From: Neolewinella maritima
GTDB taxonomy: Bacteria; Bacteroidota; Bacteroidia; Chitinophagales; Saprospiraceae
NCBI RefSeq assembly: GCF_923081025.1
Contig: NZ_CAKLPZ010000004.1
Span: 333,992 to 397,991, forward strand
Direction: 5' to 3'
Length of the DNA: 64,000 bases
Shown here: positions 1-8,408 of the stretch, piece after piece
How the letters are laid out: every line of letters starts with the position of its first letter
How positions within the stretch are numbered: the first letter of the stretch is position 1
Program-made: the position numbers and the translations under genes
Notes under the pieces: generated by a model
Told to the model about the DNA's origin: nothing
The model's database searches: none
Seen by the model: only the letters and a program-made list of their open reading frames with translations

Positions 1-2
1 CC

Positions 3-368
3 TCCATGGCGATCCAGGGCATCGAGGAAAACCTCTACCTGGTACGCTACGACGGTACACAGCGCGACCGGATCGACCAGTTTGCCCTCCGCGACGGCCA
101 AATGATGCACCTGAAAACGCTCGCCTACCTGAACTGCGATACACCCGGCGACTGCGGACAACTAGATAGCTACATCACGGACGTGAACCTGGATACCGAC
201 TTCGACCTCATCCAGATCAGCCGCGCCAGTGCCGCCGATACCAACGAAGAGCGCCACGTCTACACCATGCCCCGCGCCTCGCGCATGTGGGTAGAGACCA
301 CCGAGCTGGACGTACCCTGGGAGGGCATCACCTTCTACAAGCACCCCTCGGCCTCGCGCAAGCACTAA
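3..368 (+). CDS. hypothetical protein, 5' end possibly cut by the window edge
   Basis: The frame is open to the window edge. The first ATG lies at base 6, but the codon before it is also sense, so the true start may be upstream and this may be only a C-terminal part. About 120 residues are visible. They are acidic and polar, with a short Cys pair (NCDTPGDC) near residue 43, a predicted mostly beta pattern, and a basic tail ending in SRKH. No signal peptide or membrane segment is visible. I do not recognise the family. It ends one base before the stop codon of the convergent next gene. Confidence 0.6.
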   Translation, partial: SMAIQGIEENLYLVRYDGTQRDRIDQFALRDGQMMHLKTLAYLNCDTPGDCGQLDSYITDVNLDTDFDLIQISRASAADTNEERHVYTMPRASRMWVETTELDVPWEGITFYKHPSASRKH

Positions 369-668
369 TTATTCCTCCTCTCCCCCTGCCGGCAGGCCCA
401 CGAAGCGTGCCAGGCGGCGCAGTAGCTTGGCCGATGGCGGACTGAGATCCGGCAAACTGTCCGTAGCGGCCCGGTACTGCGAGAGCATGTCGTAGAGCAC
501 ATTGATACGCCCCTCCGTATCGTAGAAACGGTTGATGATCACGATCTTACGCTGCTCCACCAGACAGTAGCCGGAAGCAAAGTGCCCCTTTTCGTAGCGC
601 ACGGTATAGCCCAGTTCCTTGAGCAGGGTCTCCAGTTTTTTCAGGCTGTGTTTCGTAGTAGGCAGCAT
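369..668 (-). CDS. small conserved hypothetical protein, 99 aa
   Basis: A 99-residue soluble protein with an N-terminal basic helix (KHSLKKLETLLKELGY) and a central strand-rich core containing SGYCLVEQRKIVIINRF and YDTEGRINVL, followed by a flexible acidic tail. I recall small Bacteroidota proteins of the same length and pattern (helix, then GYC, then VVVN+F, then ARIN), but they have no assigned function, so none is given here. The gene is tail to tail with the preceding gene with no spacer. The ATG start leaves about 65 bp to the next plus-strand start, so the two are divergently transcribed. Confidence 0.75.
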   Translation of the reverse strand: MLPTTKHSLKKLETLLKELGYTVRYEKGHFASGYCLVEQRKIVIINRFYDTEGRINVLYDMLSQYRAATDSLPDLSPPSAKLLRRLARFVGLPAGGEEE

Positions 669-734
669 AGGGGCGGGGCCGCAGGTGCGGTACTGAGAAG
701 GGGGGCAAAGGTAGTCGGGTACTACATTTATGCG

Positions 735-1349
735 ATGGCGAAGGTATTCATCCTGTTGGGTCTTCTTTTGCTACCGGCTATGTCGCCGGCGCAGACCTTC
801 CGTGCCGCCGCCCTGGCCGGTATCAACCTGAGCCAGATCGATGGCGATGACCTACTGGGCTTTCACCAGCCGGGTTTGAACGCGGGACTCCGGGTCGTGG
901 CAGTACTCGGGGAGCACTGGCGGGTCGGTCCTGAACTACTCTTCACCCAGCAGGGCGCGCGGGCTAACGCTAATTCGCAGACCCAGAGTAGTTTCGGCAC
1001 CTTTAGACTGCAGATGGTGGAGCTGCCCCTGATGGTCCAATACACCGACTGGCGGCTCACCGCGGAAGCCGGACTGGCCTACCAGCGACTACTCAGCTAC
1101 CGGATAACCAACTCCGGAGATCGCGACATCACGGATGATATTCAGCTGGACGGCGACGCCCTCGCACTACACCTGGGGGTTAGCCTAAATCTAACGTCGC
1201 GCCTGGGCCTGAACTTCCGCTGGACACGGCAACTGACCGACCTACAGGCCGGTGACGGGCCGCGCTTTGTGGGGCGCAGCCTTAGTCTGCGGGCGGTATA
1301 CGCGCTGGGTACCGGGGAAGCATTGCCACAAACCACCGAGCCCCAGTGA
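735..1349 (+). CDS. outer membrane beta-barrel protein, PorT-like
   Basis: The start is set at ATG 735 because a signal peptide begins there: MAK, a hydrophobic stretch, and a cleavage region ending SPAQ near residue 20. The frame stays open upstream to 582, but that extension has no signal-peptide logic. The mature part begins with a GINLSQIDGDD motif followed by GLNAGLRVVA, then alternating hydrophobic strands such as WRVGPELLFTQQGA and LGLNFRWTRQLTDL. This is the pattern of small Bacteroidota outer-membrane barrels of the PorT/OMP_b-brl_2 type. It is likely an 8-stranded barrel, and its role is unknown. Its stop overlaps the GTG start of the next gene, so the two are probably translationally coupled. 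Confidence 0.75.
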   Translation: MAKVFILLGLLLLPAMSPAQTFRAAALAGINLSQIDGDDLLGFHQPGLNAGLRVVAVLGEHWRVGPELLFTQQGARANANSQTQSSFGTFRLQMVELPLMVQYTDWRLTAEAGLAYQRLLSYRITNSGDRDITDDIQLDGDALALHLGVSLNLTSRLGLNFRWTRQLTDLQAGDGPRFVGRSLSLRAVYALGTGEALPQTTEPQ

Positions 1350-1807
1350 TCCGCACGGTCATAAGGTATGCAGTCTGTCTGGCAGTGCTCAGTTTCAGTG
1401 GATGCGGAGCGGAACCAAAGGAAAAACAACCGGCCGCACCCTCCTACCCGCCTCTGCCCCTGGAGCGCCTCACCGTACTCTGGGACAGCGCCACGACCTA
1501 CGATGTGGTATTCAACGAACTGCCGATCTCCGCCAGTCAGCAGAACCTAGGCGACATCCAGCAGAGCCTGACCTATATCGCTAGCGATGCGCCGCAGATC
1601 GATCCGGACTGTACGCCCGTGGGCCACGTCTGGTTTCAGGCCGGTCCGAACCGGGGCGAGGAAGCCGACCTTTATTTTTCAGCGGGCTGTGTGTACTACC
1701 TATGGTACGAAAACGGACGGCCCGCCTACGCCAATGCACTCACCGAAGCCGGGGTAGTCTTCTATAATAATATTCTACGCCAAGCCCAGCAAGCCCAACC
1801 CCAATGA
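1346..1807 (+). CDS. putative lipoprotein, 153 aa
   Basis: Begins with GTG at 1346, overlapping the previous stop (GTGA), and ends overlapping the next start (ATGA). This makes a tight three-gene unit with the barrel protein and Ppx/GppA. The N-terminus is a lipoprotein signal, with a hydrophobic run closing on LSFSGC (Cys about residue 20), followed by a Pro-rich linker. The body contains two further Cys (PDCTP and AGCVYY) that could form a disulfide, and Tyr-rich strands near the C-terminus. I do not recognise the family. Location is predicted periplasmic or outer-membrane anchored. Confidence 0.72.
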   Translation: MIRTVIRYAVCLAVLSFSGCGAEPKEKQPAAPSYPPLPLERLTVLWDSATTYDVVFNELPISASQQNLGDIQQSLTYIASDAPQIDPDCTPVGHVWFQAGPNRGEEADLYFSAGCVYYLWYENGRPAYANALTEAGVVFYNNILRQAQQAQPQ

Positions 1808-2751
1808 CCGACCCCTCCCTGCGCGCCGTGATCGACCTCGGCACCAACACCTTTCACCTCCTCATCGGACGGGTCCTGCCGGATCAGCGCATCGAGGAAG
1901 TGTACCGCGAACGCATATTCGTCAAACTGGCCAGTGCGGGCATCGAGCTGATCGGACCCGAGCCCTTCGCCCGCGGCATCGCAGCACTGACGCACTTTCG
2001 GGACGTGCTGGAGCAGCACGCGGTCGGGCACGTCACGGCCATCGGTACGGCGGCGCTGCGTACGGCGAGTAACGGGGAGGAATTCGTCCGCACGGCCGAA
2101 CTGGAAAGCGGCATTATCGTACACCTCATCCCCGGAGATACGGAGGCGGGCTACATCACCAACGGCGTGCTGGCGGCACTGCCCCCCCTCACCGACCGCA
2201 TTCTGATCATGGACATCGGCGGCGGATCCACGGAGTACATTATCGCCTCGGCGGAGGGCGTACACTGGCGCCGGTCCTTCCCCATCGGCGTCGCCGTACT
2301 GGAGCGACTCTTTCACCGGACGGATCCGATCAGCGAGTTAGAGATCCGCGAGTTGGAAACCTTCCTGTACAAGCAACTTGCCCCCCTGCGCGATGCGCTG
2401 GCGGAGTACCCAGCCCACCACCTGGTCGGTGCCGCCGGCACCTTCGACGTGATGGCCGACGTGCTGCTGGACCGCAGCGCCATCGCGCACGCCACGAGTC
2501 ATTCGCTCGACCTGAGTGGTCTGGAAGCCCTGCATTTCTCCATCATCGCGGCCACTACCACCGAGCGGCTTGCCATCGCGGGCATTCCCCCCGAGCGGGT
2601 CGACCTGATCGTAGTAGCCATGCTGCTGATCCGGCACACCATCCAACTGGCGGGTATCGATAAAATTACGGTGAGCGACTACGCGATGAAGGAAGGCATT
2701 TTGCTGGAGCAGAATGACCCCGTCAGTGTGTCTGGTCAAAATCCTGAATGA
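1804..2751 (+). CDS. ppx: Ppx/GppA family phosphatase (exopolyphosphatase or pppGpp phosphohydrolase)
   Basis: A 315-residue ASKHA-fold phosphatase, which in this family removes phosphate from polyphosphate ends or from pppGpp. The motifs are in order: the phosphate-1 loop AVIDLGTNTFHLLIG near residue 8, GTAALRTASNG near 80, IPGDTEAGYITNG near 110, and the phosphate-2 loop LIMDIGGGSTEYI near 136. The length matches the short, Ppx-domain-only form without the C-terminal HD domain of E. coli Ppx/GppA. The start overlaps the lipoprotein stop by 4 bp. The last 29 bp overlap the convergent DUF3137 gene. Sequence alone cannot say whether polyphosphate or pppGpp is the main substrate. Confidence 0.9.
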   Translation: MTDPSLRAVIDLGTNTFHLLIGRVLPDQRIEEVYRERIFVKLASAGIELIGPEPFARGIAALTHFRDVLEQHAVGHVTAIGTAALRTASNGEEFVRTAELESGIIVHLIPGDTEAGYITNGVLAALPPLTDRILIMDIGGGSTEYIIASAEGVHWRRSFPIGVAVLERLFHRTDPISELEIRELETFLYKQLAPLRDALAEYPAHHLVGAAGTFDVMADVLLDRSAIAHATSHSLDLSGLEALHFSIIAATTTERLAIAGIPPERVDLIVVAMLLIRHTIQLAGIDKITVSDYAMKEGILLEQNDPVSVSGQNPE

Positions 2752-3655
2752 CGCCCAACATCAGTGTGATGTCGGCGTAGAAGCGGCGGATGAGCTGAAA
2801 CGACAGGTTGGACCGAAAGAAGCGGGGTTCCAGTAAGTCATAGCCATGCTCCAGTCCAATAAATAAATCCTGATCGTGAACGGCGAAGTACAGATCGCGG
2901 TGCTCTCGCTGATAAAAGGCTAGCAGCGCGTCCTGCATCGGGGGGGTGAGAATACCGGCTACCTTAGTCCCCGGATAGGCGTAGACAGCGAAGGAGTCGC
3001 GAAATTCCTGGTTCAGGATCTCTACATCTGCTGATCGGCCCTGACTGCCCACGTAAGCATCTACCGAGCGCTTTAGCCGGCGTAGGTGATGACGGGGCCA
3101 GACTGCCAGCCGCCCCTGCGTGGGCTCGTTGAATACCGCATGGACGAACAATCCACTGAAGACCAACTGTAGCCGGTTGCTGGCCGGACTAATCTCCTGC
3201 ACGTACGCCTCCCCCATCTCGAAGGCCATCTCCCCGACCAGACCGCGGATGTAGTCCTCGGCGCGGTAGCTGTCCGGATGGGGGCGGAACAGCCCGCTGC
3301 GTTCGAAGCGATCCTGCAGTATGGGGCGTTTGGCGTCGTAGGCCAGTGACCGGAAGTTGGGAGAATCATTGATGAAGTCGAGCAGCAGCTGAATGATGGC
3401 CGGCTTGAAGGACTGCCGGAAGCGCTCGATCCGCAGGTATAGCCAGCCCATGTAAAATGCTACGGGCATGACCAGAATCAGGTTTAGAAACCCCAGGTCA
3501 TAGACCAGGAAAACGATACCAACGGCTAGGATACCCCCCAGGGAAAGCGCGATACCCCAGAGAATGCGCTTACGCAGACCCTCCAGACGGAGCAGCTCCG
3601 GTCGGATGGTGGTGTTGTAGTACAGCCGGAGCTCGGGCAGGCGGGGGGGAAGCAT
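2723..3655 (-). CDS. DUF3137 family membrane protein
   Basis: 310 residues. A short soluble N-terminus (LPELRLYYNTTIRPELLRLE) precedes two close membrane helices at about residues 30-50 and 55-73. A long cytosolic domain follows, containing FSGLFVHAVFNEPTQGRLAVWP and FAVYAYPGTKVAGILTP. This order, a two-helix hairpin then a beta-rich domain carrying the FxGLF motif, matches the DUF3137 (Galanin-named) family, whose biochemical role is unknown. The 3' end overlaps the convergent ppx gene by 29 bp. It stands alone on the minus strand, with 79 bp to the divergent bamD. Confidence 0.75.
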   Translation of the reverse strand: MLPPRLPELRLYYNTTIRPELLRLEGLRKRILWGIALSLGGILAVGIVFLVYDLGFLNLILVMPVAFYMGWLYLRIERFRQSFKPAIIQLLLDFINDSPNFRSLAYDAKRPILQDRFERSGLFRPHPDSYRAEDYIRGLVGEMAFEMGEAYVQEISPASNRLQLVFSGLFVHAVFNEPTQGRLAVWPRHHLRRLKRSVDAYVGSQGRSADVEILNQEFRDSFAVYAYPGTKVAGILTPPMQDALLAFYQREHRDLYFAVHDQDLFIGLEHGYDLLEPRFFRSNLSFQLIRRFYADITLMLGVIQDFDQTH

Positions 3656-3719
3656 GGGCCGAAAGGTAGCACACGCCTACCAACCGGGGGGCGGGCAAAA
3701 GTGTCTCCTGTAAAACCCC

Positions 3720-3727
3720 TATCTTTG
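3720..3727 (+). promoter_or_regulatory. -7 element of the bamD operon promoter
   Basis: TATCTTTG, matching the Bacteroidota sigma-A -7 consensus TAnnTTTG, sits about 8 bp before the bamD ATG. This implies a very short leader. No convincing TTG -33 element is seen at the usual distance, so only the -7 box is called. Confidence 0.5.
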
Positions 3728-3734
3728 CGCGCTT

Positions 3735-4568
3735 ATGCAGTACAGCATCAAACTGATCGTTCTCCTACTGGCCGTTTTTCTCGTGAGCTGCCGCAGCGAG
3801 TTCGAGACCATTCGTACCAGTACGGACCCCGAGCTCATCCTCAAAAAGGCCGATGCCTACTACGATGCCGATGAGTACCAGCGGGCGCAGACCCTGTACG
3901 AACTTGTCATCGCCCCCTACCGCGGCCGCGCCGAGGCCGAGCAGATCGCCTACCGCTACGCCTATACCTACTACTACACCGAGCAGTTCGTACTGGCCAG
4001 CTACTACTTCAAGAACTTCGCCACTACCTACGGGGGCAGCGCGCTGCGGGAGGAAGCGGACTTCATGTCGGCCTACTCCAATTACGAGCTCAGCCCTATT
4101 TACCGACTCGACCAGAGCTATAGCGTAAAGGCCATCGAGGGCTTCGAGGAGTTCGCCAACCGCTACCCCAACAGCGAGCGCGTAGCCGAGGCCAACCGCC
4201 TCATCGACGAGATGCGCGCCAAGATGGAGCTCAAAGACTTCGAAAGCGCTAAGCTTTATATGGACATCGAGCGTTATGAGTCTGCACTCACCAGCTTCGA
4301 GAACGTCCTCAAGGAATACCCCGAGACCAAACGGGCCGAGGAGATCCGCTACCTCATGGCCAAGGTGCAGTACGAATACGCCGACCGCAGTTTCCGCCTC
4401 CGGAAACCGGAACGCCTGGAAGCTACCATCGCCCTGGCGAACAACTTCCTGGCCCGCTTCCCCAACAGCCAGTGGCAAACGGAAGTGACCACCATCCTAT
4501 CCAAATCACAGAAAGAACTAAACGATCTAGCAGATGTCAGATATCAAAGCACGAGCACAGGGACTTAG
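3735..4568 (+). CDS. bamD: outer membrane assembly lipoprotein BamD
   Basis: 277 residues. The lipoprotein signal has a lipobox ending LVSC (Cys19). Three to five tetratricopeptide-like helix pairs follow: residues about 31-60 (KADAYYDADEYQRAQTLYE), 65-100, 130-160 (FANRYPNSERVAEAN) and 180-215. BamD is the periplasmic TPR lipoprotein of the Bam complex that folds beta-barrels into the outer membrane. It heads an operon with rpoZ, coaBC and a DUF4835 gene, a conserved Bacteroidota order that supports the call. Its last 35 bp overlap the rpoZ reading frame. Length is slightly above that of the E. coli protein, as expected for the phylum. Confidence 0.93.
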   Translation: MQYSIKLIVLLLAVFLVSCRSEFETIRTSTDPELILKKADAYYDADEYQRAQTLYELVIAPYRGRAEAEQIAYRYAYTYYYTEQFVLASYYFKNFATTYGGSALREEADFMSAYSNYELSPIYRLDQSYSVKAIEGFEEFANRYPNSERVAEANRLIDEMRAKMELKDFESAKLYMDIERYESALTSFENVLKEYPETKRAEEIRYLMAKVQYEYADRSFRLRKPERLEATIALANNFLARFPNSQWQTEVTTILSKSQKELNDLADVRYQSTSTGT

Positions 4569-4884
4569 CCCCGACACCGCCGCCCGCGACATTCAACGCG
4601 TCGTCGGCAAGACCGGCAACATTTATGAGTCCCTCGCGATCGTGAGCCGCCGCGCCCGTCAGCTGGCTGTCGACATCAAGCACGAGCTCGACCAGAAGCT
4701 CGAAGAGTTTGCCGAAGTCACCGATACCATCGAGGAGATCGTAGAGAACAAGGAGCAGATCGAGATCTCCAAGTTCTACGAGAAGCTGCCCAACCCCGTC
4801 CTGATCGCCATGCGCGAATACCTCGACGACGAGCTCTACAGCCGCTACAACGAACGCCGCGAGGACGAGGAGGACGAGCTCTAG
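4534..4884 (+). CDS. rpoZ: DNA-directed RNA polymerase omega subunit
   Basis: 116 residues of the RNA polymerase Rpb6/omega family, in the Bacteroidota form. The conserved N-terminal helix block reads TAARDIQRVVGKTGNIYESL, followed by IVSRRARQLAVDIKHEL, which contains the R-R-A-+-Q signature of omega. An acidic tail rich in Glu and Asp ends the protein. Omega helps beta' fold and assemble in the core polymerase. The ATG start at 4534 places 35 bp inside the bamD coding region in another frame, so translation is probably coupled to bamD. The position between bamD and coaBC is the normal place for rpoZ in this phylum. Confidence 0.9.
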   Translation: MSDIKARAQGLSPDTAARDIQRVVGKTGNIYESLAIVSRRARQLAVDIKHELDQKLEEFAEVTDTIEEIVENKEQIEISKFYEKLPNPVLIAMREYLDDELYSRYNERREDEEDEL

Positions 4885-4891
4885 CGCCCCC

Positions 4892-6085
4892 GTGCTAGCC
4901 GGAAAAAAAGTTATTCTGGGTGTCAGCGGCAGCATCGCCGCCTACAAGTCTGCCCTGATCGTCCGCGGCCTCATCCGGGCGGGCGCGCAGGTGCGGGTGC
5001 TGATGACGCCGGCCGCTACCGAATTTATTTCGCCGCTTACCCTGGCTACCCTGTCCAAGCACGAGGTCATCACCTCCGTGCACAGCGAGGCGGGCTGGAA
5101 CAACCATGTCGAACTGGGGCTGTGGGCGGACGTCTATCTAATCGCCCCCACCACGGCTACTACCCTCGCTAAGCTTGCCCACGGCATCTGCGACTCGGCG
5201 CTGGTAGCCGTATACCTCTCGGCTCGCTGCCCGGTCTTCTTTGCGCCGGCTATGGATGTGGACATGTGGCTACACCCCGCCACCCGCGCCAACGTAGCCA
5301 CCCTGCAGTCGTACGGCAACTACCTGATCGATGTAGACAGTGGCGAACTGGCCAGCGGTCTGAACGGACAGGGCCGACTAGCCGAGCCGGAGCGTATCCT
5401 ACAGACCCTCACCGATCACTTCTCCCCGGGTGACCTGACGGGCAGCCGCATCCTGATCACCGCCGGCCCCACCCACGAGGACCTGGACCCGGTCCGCTAC
5501 CTCGGCAACCGTAGCACGGGTAAGATGGGTATCGCCCTGGCCGAAGCCGCTGCTGCCCGCGGGGCAGAGGTCGAGCTTATCCTGGGCCCTACCGAGTTAT
5601 CCACATCCGTACCGGGTGTAACGACGACCAACGTACGCTCCGCGCTAGAGATGCACGCGGCCGCTATGGCACGCTGGTCTGACTGTACGGCCGGTATCCT
5701 GAGTGCGGCCGTGGCCGACTACCGCCCCGCCGAAGTAGCTAAGGAAAAGATCAAAAAGTCCGACGGAGCACTACAGCTCCGCCTCGTGCGCAATCCTGAC
5801 ATCGCTGCCGAATTAGGAGCAAGCAAGCGACCGGACCAACTACTCGTAGGCTTTGCCCTGGAAACCGAGAACGGCGTGGAGAATGCCCGCGGTAAACTCG
5901 AGCGCAAGCAGCTGGATTTTATCGTACTCAACTCCCCCCGTACCCCGGGAGCGGGCTTCGGTCACGATACCAACCAAATCCAGCTGGTCGACCGCAATAT
6001 GGTGACCGACTTCGAGTTAAAATCGAAGCGCGCCGTAGCCGAAGACATCCTCGACCGCCTCGTAGCCGTTAAACAGACACGATGA
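4892..6085 (+). CDS. coaBC: bifunctional phosphopantothenoylcysteine decarboxylase/phosphopantothenate-cysteine ligase
   Basis: 397 residues covering two steps of coenzyme A synthesis. The N-terminal flavoprotein decarboxylase domain (about 1-190) shows LGVSGSIAAYKSA near residue 8 and the PAMDVDMW substrate loop near 115. The C-terminal ligase domain (about 195-397) starts LITAGPTHEDLDPVRYLGN with the STGKMG nucleotide loop and has AKEKIKK further on. The loop Asn found in E. coli (PAMN) is Asp here; I recall Asp as common in Bacteroidota homologues. The start is GTG at 4892, seven bases after the rpoZ stop; no ATG precedes the flavoprotein core. Its stop overlaps the ATG of the DUF4835 gene. 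Confidence 0.94.
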   Translation: MLAGKKVILGVSGSIAAYKSALIVRGLIRAGAQVRVLMTPAATEFISPLTLATLSKHEVITSVHSEAGWNNHVELGLWADVYLIAPTTATTLAKLAHGICDSALVAVYLSARCPVFFAPAMDVDMWLHPATRANVATLQSYGNYLIDVDSGELASGLNGQGRLAEPERILQTLTDHFSPGDLTGSRILITAGPTHEDLDPVRYLGNRSTGKMGIALAEAAAARGAEVELILGPTELSTSVPGVTTTNVRSALEMHAAAMARWSDCTAGILSAAVADYRPAEVAKEKIKKSDGALQLRLVRNPDIAAELGASKRPDQLLVGFALETENGVENARGKLERKQLDFIVLNSPRTPGAGFGHDTNQIQLVDRNMVTDFELKSKRAVAEDILDRLVAVKQTR

Positions 6086-7056
6086 AACAGACCGCCGCCC
6101 TCCTCCTCACGTTCTGCCTCCCACTCTTACTTACGGCACAGAGCGAGATCAACTGGACCATCAACCTGAATACCCAGCAGATCACCCAGACCGACAAGCG
6201 GGTGTTCCAGACGCTGGAAAAGGACCTGGCTATCTTTCTCAACGGACAGACCTGGACCAACGACCGCTTCGAACCGGAAGAGCGCATCGAGGCTACGGTC
6301 TTTCTCACCCTCGCCGAGCAGACCGATGATGGTCGGGGGCAGGATTCCGAAGTGGTCGTGCCCAATCAGTTCAAGGGCACCATGGCTATTCAGACCTCCC
6401 GGCCCATTTATGGAGTAGGTGAGGTTACCCCCGTACTCAACTACCAGGATAAGCGCATCGGCTTCAGCTACGAGCAGTTTGCCGCTATTCAGCTGTCCGA
6501 GCAGTCATTTACTTCAGAGTTGGCCTCCATTATGGGTTTCTATGCCTACCTGATCATCGGGCTGGACTACGATACCTTCTCCCCCCTTGGTGGCCAGCCC
6601 TACTACGAGCAGGCCCAGGAGATCTACAACCGCCTGCCCAGTGGTCTGCAGAACGCCGGCGGCTGGACGGCAGCCGGAAAAACCAATAACCGCTACTTTC
6701 TGCTCGAGAATCTCCTCAGCCCCCGCATGCTCCCCATGCGCCGTGCCCTGTATAATTACCACCGCCTCGGTCTGGACCTGATGCTTACTGACCCCATAGC
6801 GGCCCGCAACAACATCACACTGGCCATCGAGGATATGCAGGCCGCCAACCAGGCGTACCCAAGCTCGGCCCTCGTCCAGACCTTCGTGGATGCGAAGCGG
6901 GAAGAGATCATTGAGATCTACCGGGGCGCTACCGGACCGGAGCAAAATGCGGTCATCCAAATGATGACGCGCGTAGATCCGGCCGGCTCGGGCCGCTACC
7001 GCGAGATTCGGGCGCCAGCTTCGGCTAAAGGCCGCGGGCGAGCCGGTACGCGATAA
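6082..7056 (+). CDS. DUF4835 family secreted protein
   Basis: 324 residues. A signal peptide ends near residue 19 (LLLTAQ). The body carries the DUF4835 hallmarks: NWTINLNTQQ near the mature N-terminus, FQTLEKDLAIFLNGQTWTNDRF, the GTMAIQTSRPIYG segment, and the central MGFYAYLIIGLDYDTFSPLGG motif. The family is restricted to Bacteroidota and usually sits directly after coaBC, as here (4-bp overlap). Its function is unknown, and it is predicted periplasmic. A basic tail (SAKGRGRAGTR) ends the protein. The last 32 bp overlap the convergent topoisomerase gene. In many flavobacteria recN follows; it does not follow here. Confidence 0.88.
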   Translation: MKQTAALLLTFCLPLLLTAQSEINWTINLNTQQITQTDKRVFQTLEKDLAIFLNGQTWTNDRFEPEERIEATVFLTLAEQTDDGRGQDSEVVVPNQFKGTMAIQTSRPIYGVGEVTPVLNYQDKRIGFSYEQFAAIQLSEQSFTSELASIMGFYAYLIIGLDYDTFSPLGGQPYYEQAQEIYNRLPSGLQNAGGWTAAGKTNNRYFLLENLLSPRMLPMRRALYNYHRLGLDLMLTDPIAARNNITLAIEDMQAANQAYPSSALVQTFVDAKREEIIEIYRGATGPEQNAVIQMMTRVDPAGSGRYREIRAPASAKGRGRAGTR

Positions 7057-8071
7057 TTTCGTCGTGGTCGAACTCCCCGTCGGTCTGCCGCTCTTCCTTG
7101 GCTAAAATAGAATCTTCGTCCGGTATGCGCTCTTCGGCTACCGCTGCCAGCACGCTGGGGTGGATGTAGTATTTGCGGCACACCGCGGTTGTGTTACCCA
7201 GAAACTCTGCTACCCGTTCTACGACGCGTAGATCGGGACGCTCGGGTAGCTCACCCCCGTGTTCCTCCCGCAACTCCCAGTAGGCATCGACCGCTGCGGC
7301 CGTACCCGCCCAGGTGCGGAAGTACTTACTACTGAACTCCGGGCCTACGAGCTGCTTGACCATCTCGTTAACATCACTACTGTCCAGGTTCGTCATGCGC
7401 CCATCTTCCCCCCGGTAGCGAAATACTTCGTAGCCCGGGAGTTCACTCATATTGGTCAGTATGCGGATCAGTTTGGGATCGGTCAGGTCCACCTCGCGTT
7501 CCTGCCCGCTCTTACCGATATAATCAAAGTGAAGACCCTCGTCATCTACCTCCACGTGCTTGCGCCGCAGGGTAGTCAGGCCGATGGTACCGTTGCGCTT
7601 GCGGTACGCGCTATTGCCTACGCGCATGCCGGTCTCATCCATCAGGGCCAGGGCTACTGCGGCTACCCGCTCCTTAGTCCAGCCCCGCGAGGAATCGCTG
7701 ATGATGCTGCGCAGGGTACGCCGGGCGCCCGGTAGGGCGGTAGCGAAGTCGACCAGGGTGTTGAATTTATCTAATTGGTTGAAGGCCAGCCAGTCCGGAT
7801 GGTAGCGGTACTGCTTGCGGCCGGCCTCGTCGCGGCCCGTGCTCAGCAGGTGGCCGTTCTCTACGGGGCAGATCCAGACTTCGGTCCAGGCCGGAGGGAT
7901 GGCTAGTGACGAAAGACGGTCGTGCACCAGTTGATCTTCGATCAGGCTACCGTCTTCGCGATAGTAGTCGAATTCTTTGTCCTTGCGGGTCTTGCGCGAC
8001 CAGCCGGGCTGTTCGTCGGAGACGTGGACAAGATCGGGTACGTGGAAGGAGTTACTGCGAGCGGCCCCCAT
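7025..8071 (-). CDS. DNA topoisomerase IB (poxvirus/bacterial type)
   Basis: 348 residues, the usual length of compact bacterial type IB topoisomerases, which relax supercoils through a 3'-phosphotyrosine intermediate. Catalytic residues can be placed: Arg150 (GMRVGN), Lys187 (YIGKSGQ), Arg252 (FRTWAGT) and the nucleophile Tyr302 in CRKYYIHPSVL. The N-terminal domain contains WSRKTRKDKEFDYYREDG and a YHPDWLAFNQLDKF block. The enzyme is patchily distributed in bacteria and is probably accessory to gyrase and topoisomerase I. It overlaps the convergent DUF4835 gene by 32 bp and appears to be a single-gene unit. Confidence 0.93.
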   Translation of the reverse strand: MGAARSNSFHVPDLVHVSDEQPGWSRKTRKDKEFDYYREDGSLIEDQLVHDRLSSLAIPPAWTEVWICPVENGHLLSTGRDEAGRKQYRYHPDWLAFNQLDKFNTLVDFATALPGARRTLRSIISDSSRGWTKERVAAVALALMDETGMRVGNSAYRKRNGTIGLTTLRRKHVEVDDEGLHFDYIGKSGQEREVDLTDPKLIRILTNMSELPGYEVFRYRGEDGRMTNLDSSDVNEMVKQLVGPEFSSKYFRTWAGTAAAVDAYWELREEHGGELPERPDLRVVERVAEFLGNTTAVCRKYYIHPSVLAAVAEERIPDEDSILAKEERQTDGEFDHDEIIAYRLARGL

Positions 8072-8125
8072 GGGTTAGCGTTTACTGACCCAGCTTAAAG
8101 GAAAAAACGGCGCGCAGGTTTTCGG

Positions 8126-8353
8126 CTAGTCCGCGCGCAGTCCGGCAATGCGGGCGCGGATCGTCCCGAGCAGGTCGGGGGGAGGGGCCTGGGGGCGCAG
8201 GTTGCGCTTCAATAATACTTTCAGGGCGGCCTCGTCGGTGAGGCTGCTGCTGTCTAGTTGTTCGTCCTGTGGACAGTCCGGTTCAGCCACTTCGGGCAGC
8301 GTACGACCGGGGCGATACGGGGCCCCGTTGCGGGGGGGATGACTGGGAAACAT
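8126..8353 (-). CDS. small protein downstream of an ECF sigma factor; possible degenerate anti-sigma
   Basis: 75 residues, starting ATG at 8353, on the same strand and 55 bp after the ECF sigma gene, with a strong hairpin between the two. The Pro-rich N-terminus holds the only Cys (EPDCPQDEQ). The C-terminal half, ALKVLLKRNLRPQAPPPDLLGTIRARI in separate parts, looks like the last segment of short ZAS-type anti-sigma factors, where a conserved P-x-x-L-x-x-x-I-+-x-+-I helix occurs. The zinc-binding HxxxCxxC motif of that family is absent. It may be a reduced partner of the sigma factor or an unrelated small protein; the function is inferred from position only. Confidence 0.5.
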   Translation of the reverse strand: MFPSHPPRNGAPYRPGRTLPEVAEPDCPQDEQLDSSSLTDEAALKVLLKRNLRPQAPPPDLLGTIRARIAGLRAD

Positions 8354-8369
8354 AGCAGTAGAATTGAAA

Positions 8370-8403
8370 CGTGCCGCCCCCGAACGGAATCGGAGGCGGC
8401 ACG
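8370..8403 (-). terminator. stem-loop between ECF sigma gene and the 75-aa gene
   Basis: 14-bp arms with one mismatch (8370-8383 and 8390-8403) and a 6-base loop. Read on the minus strand, the stem follows the sigma factor stop and is followed by TTTCAATTCT, so it could terminate or attenuate transcription into the small downstream gene. Confidence 0.6.
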
Positions 8404-8408
8404 CGGGT

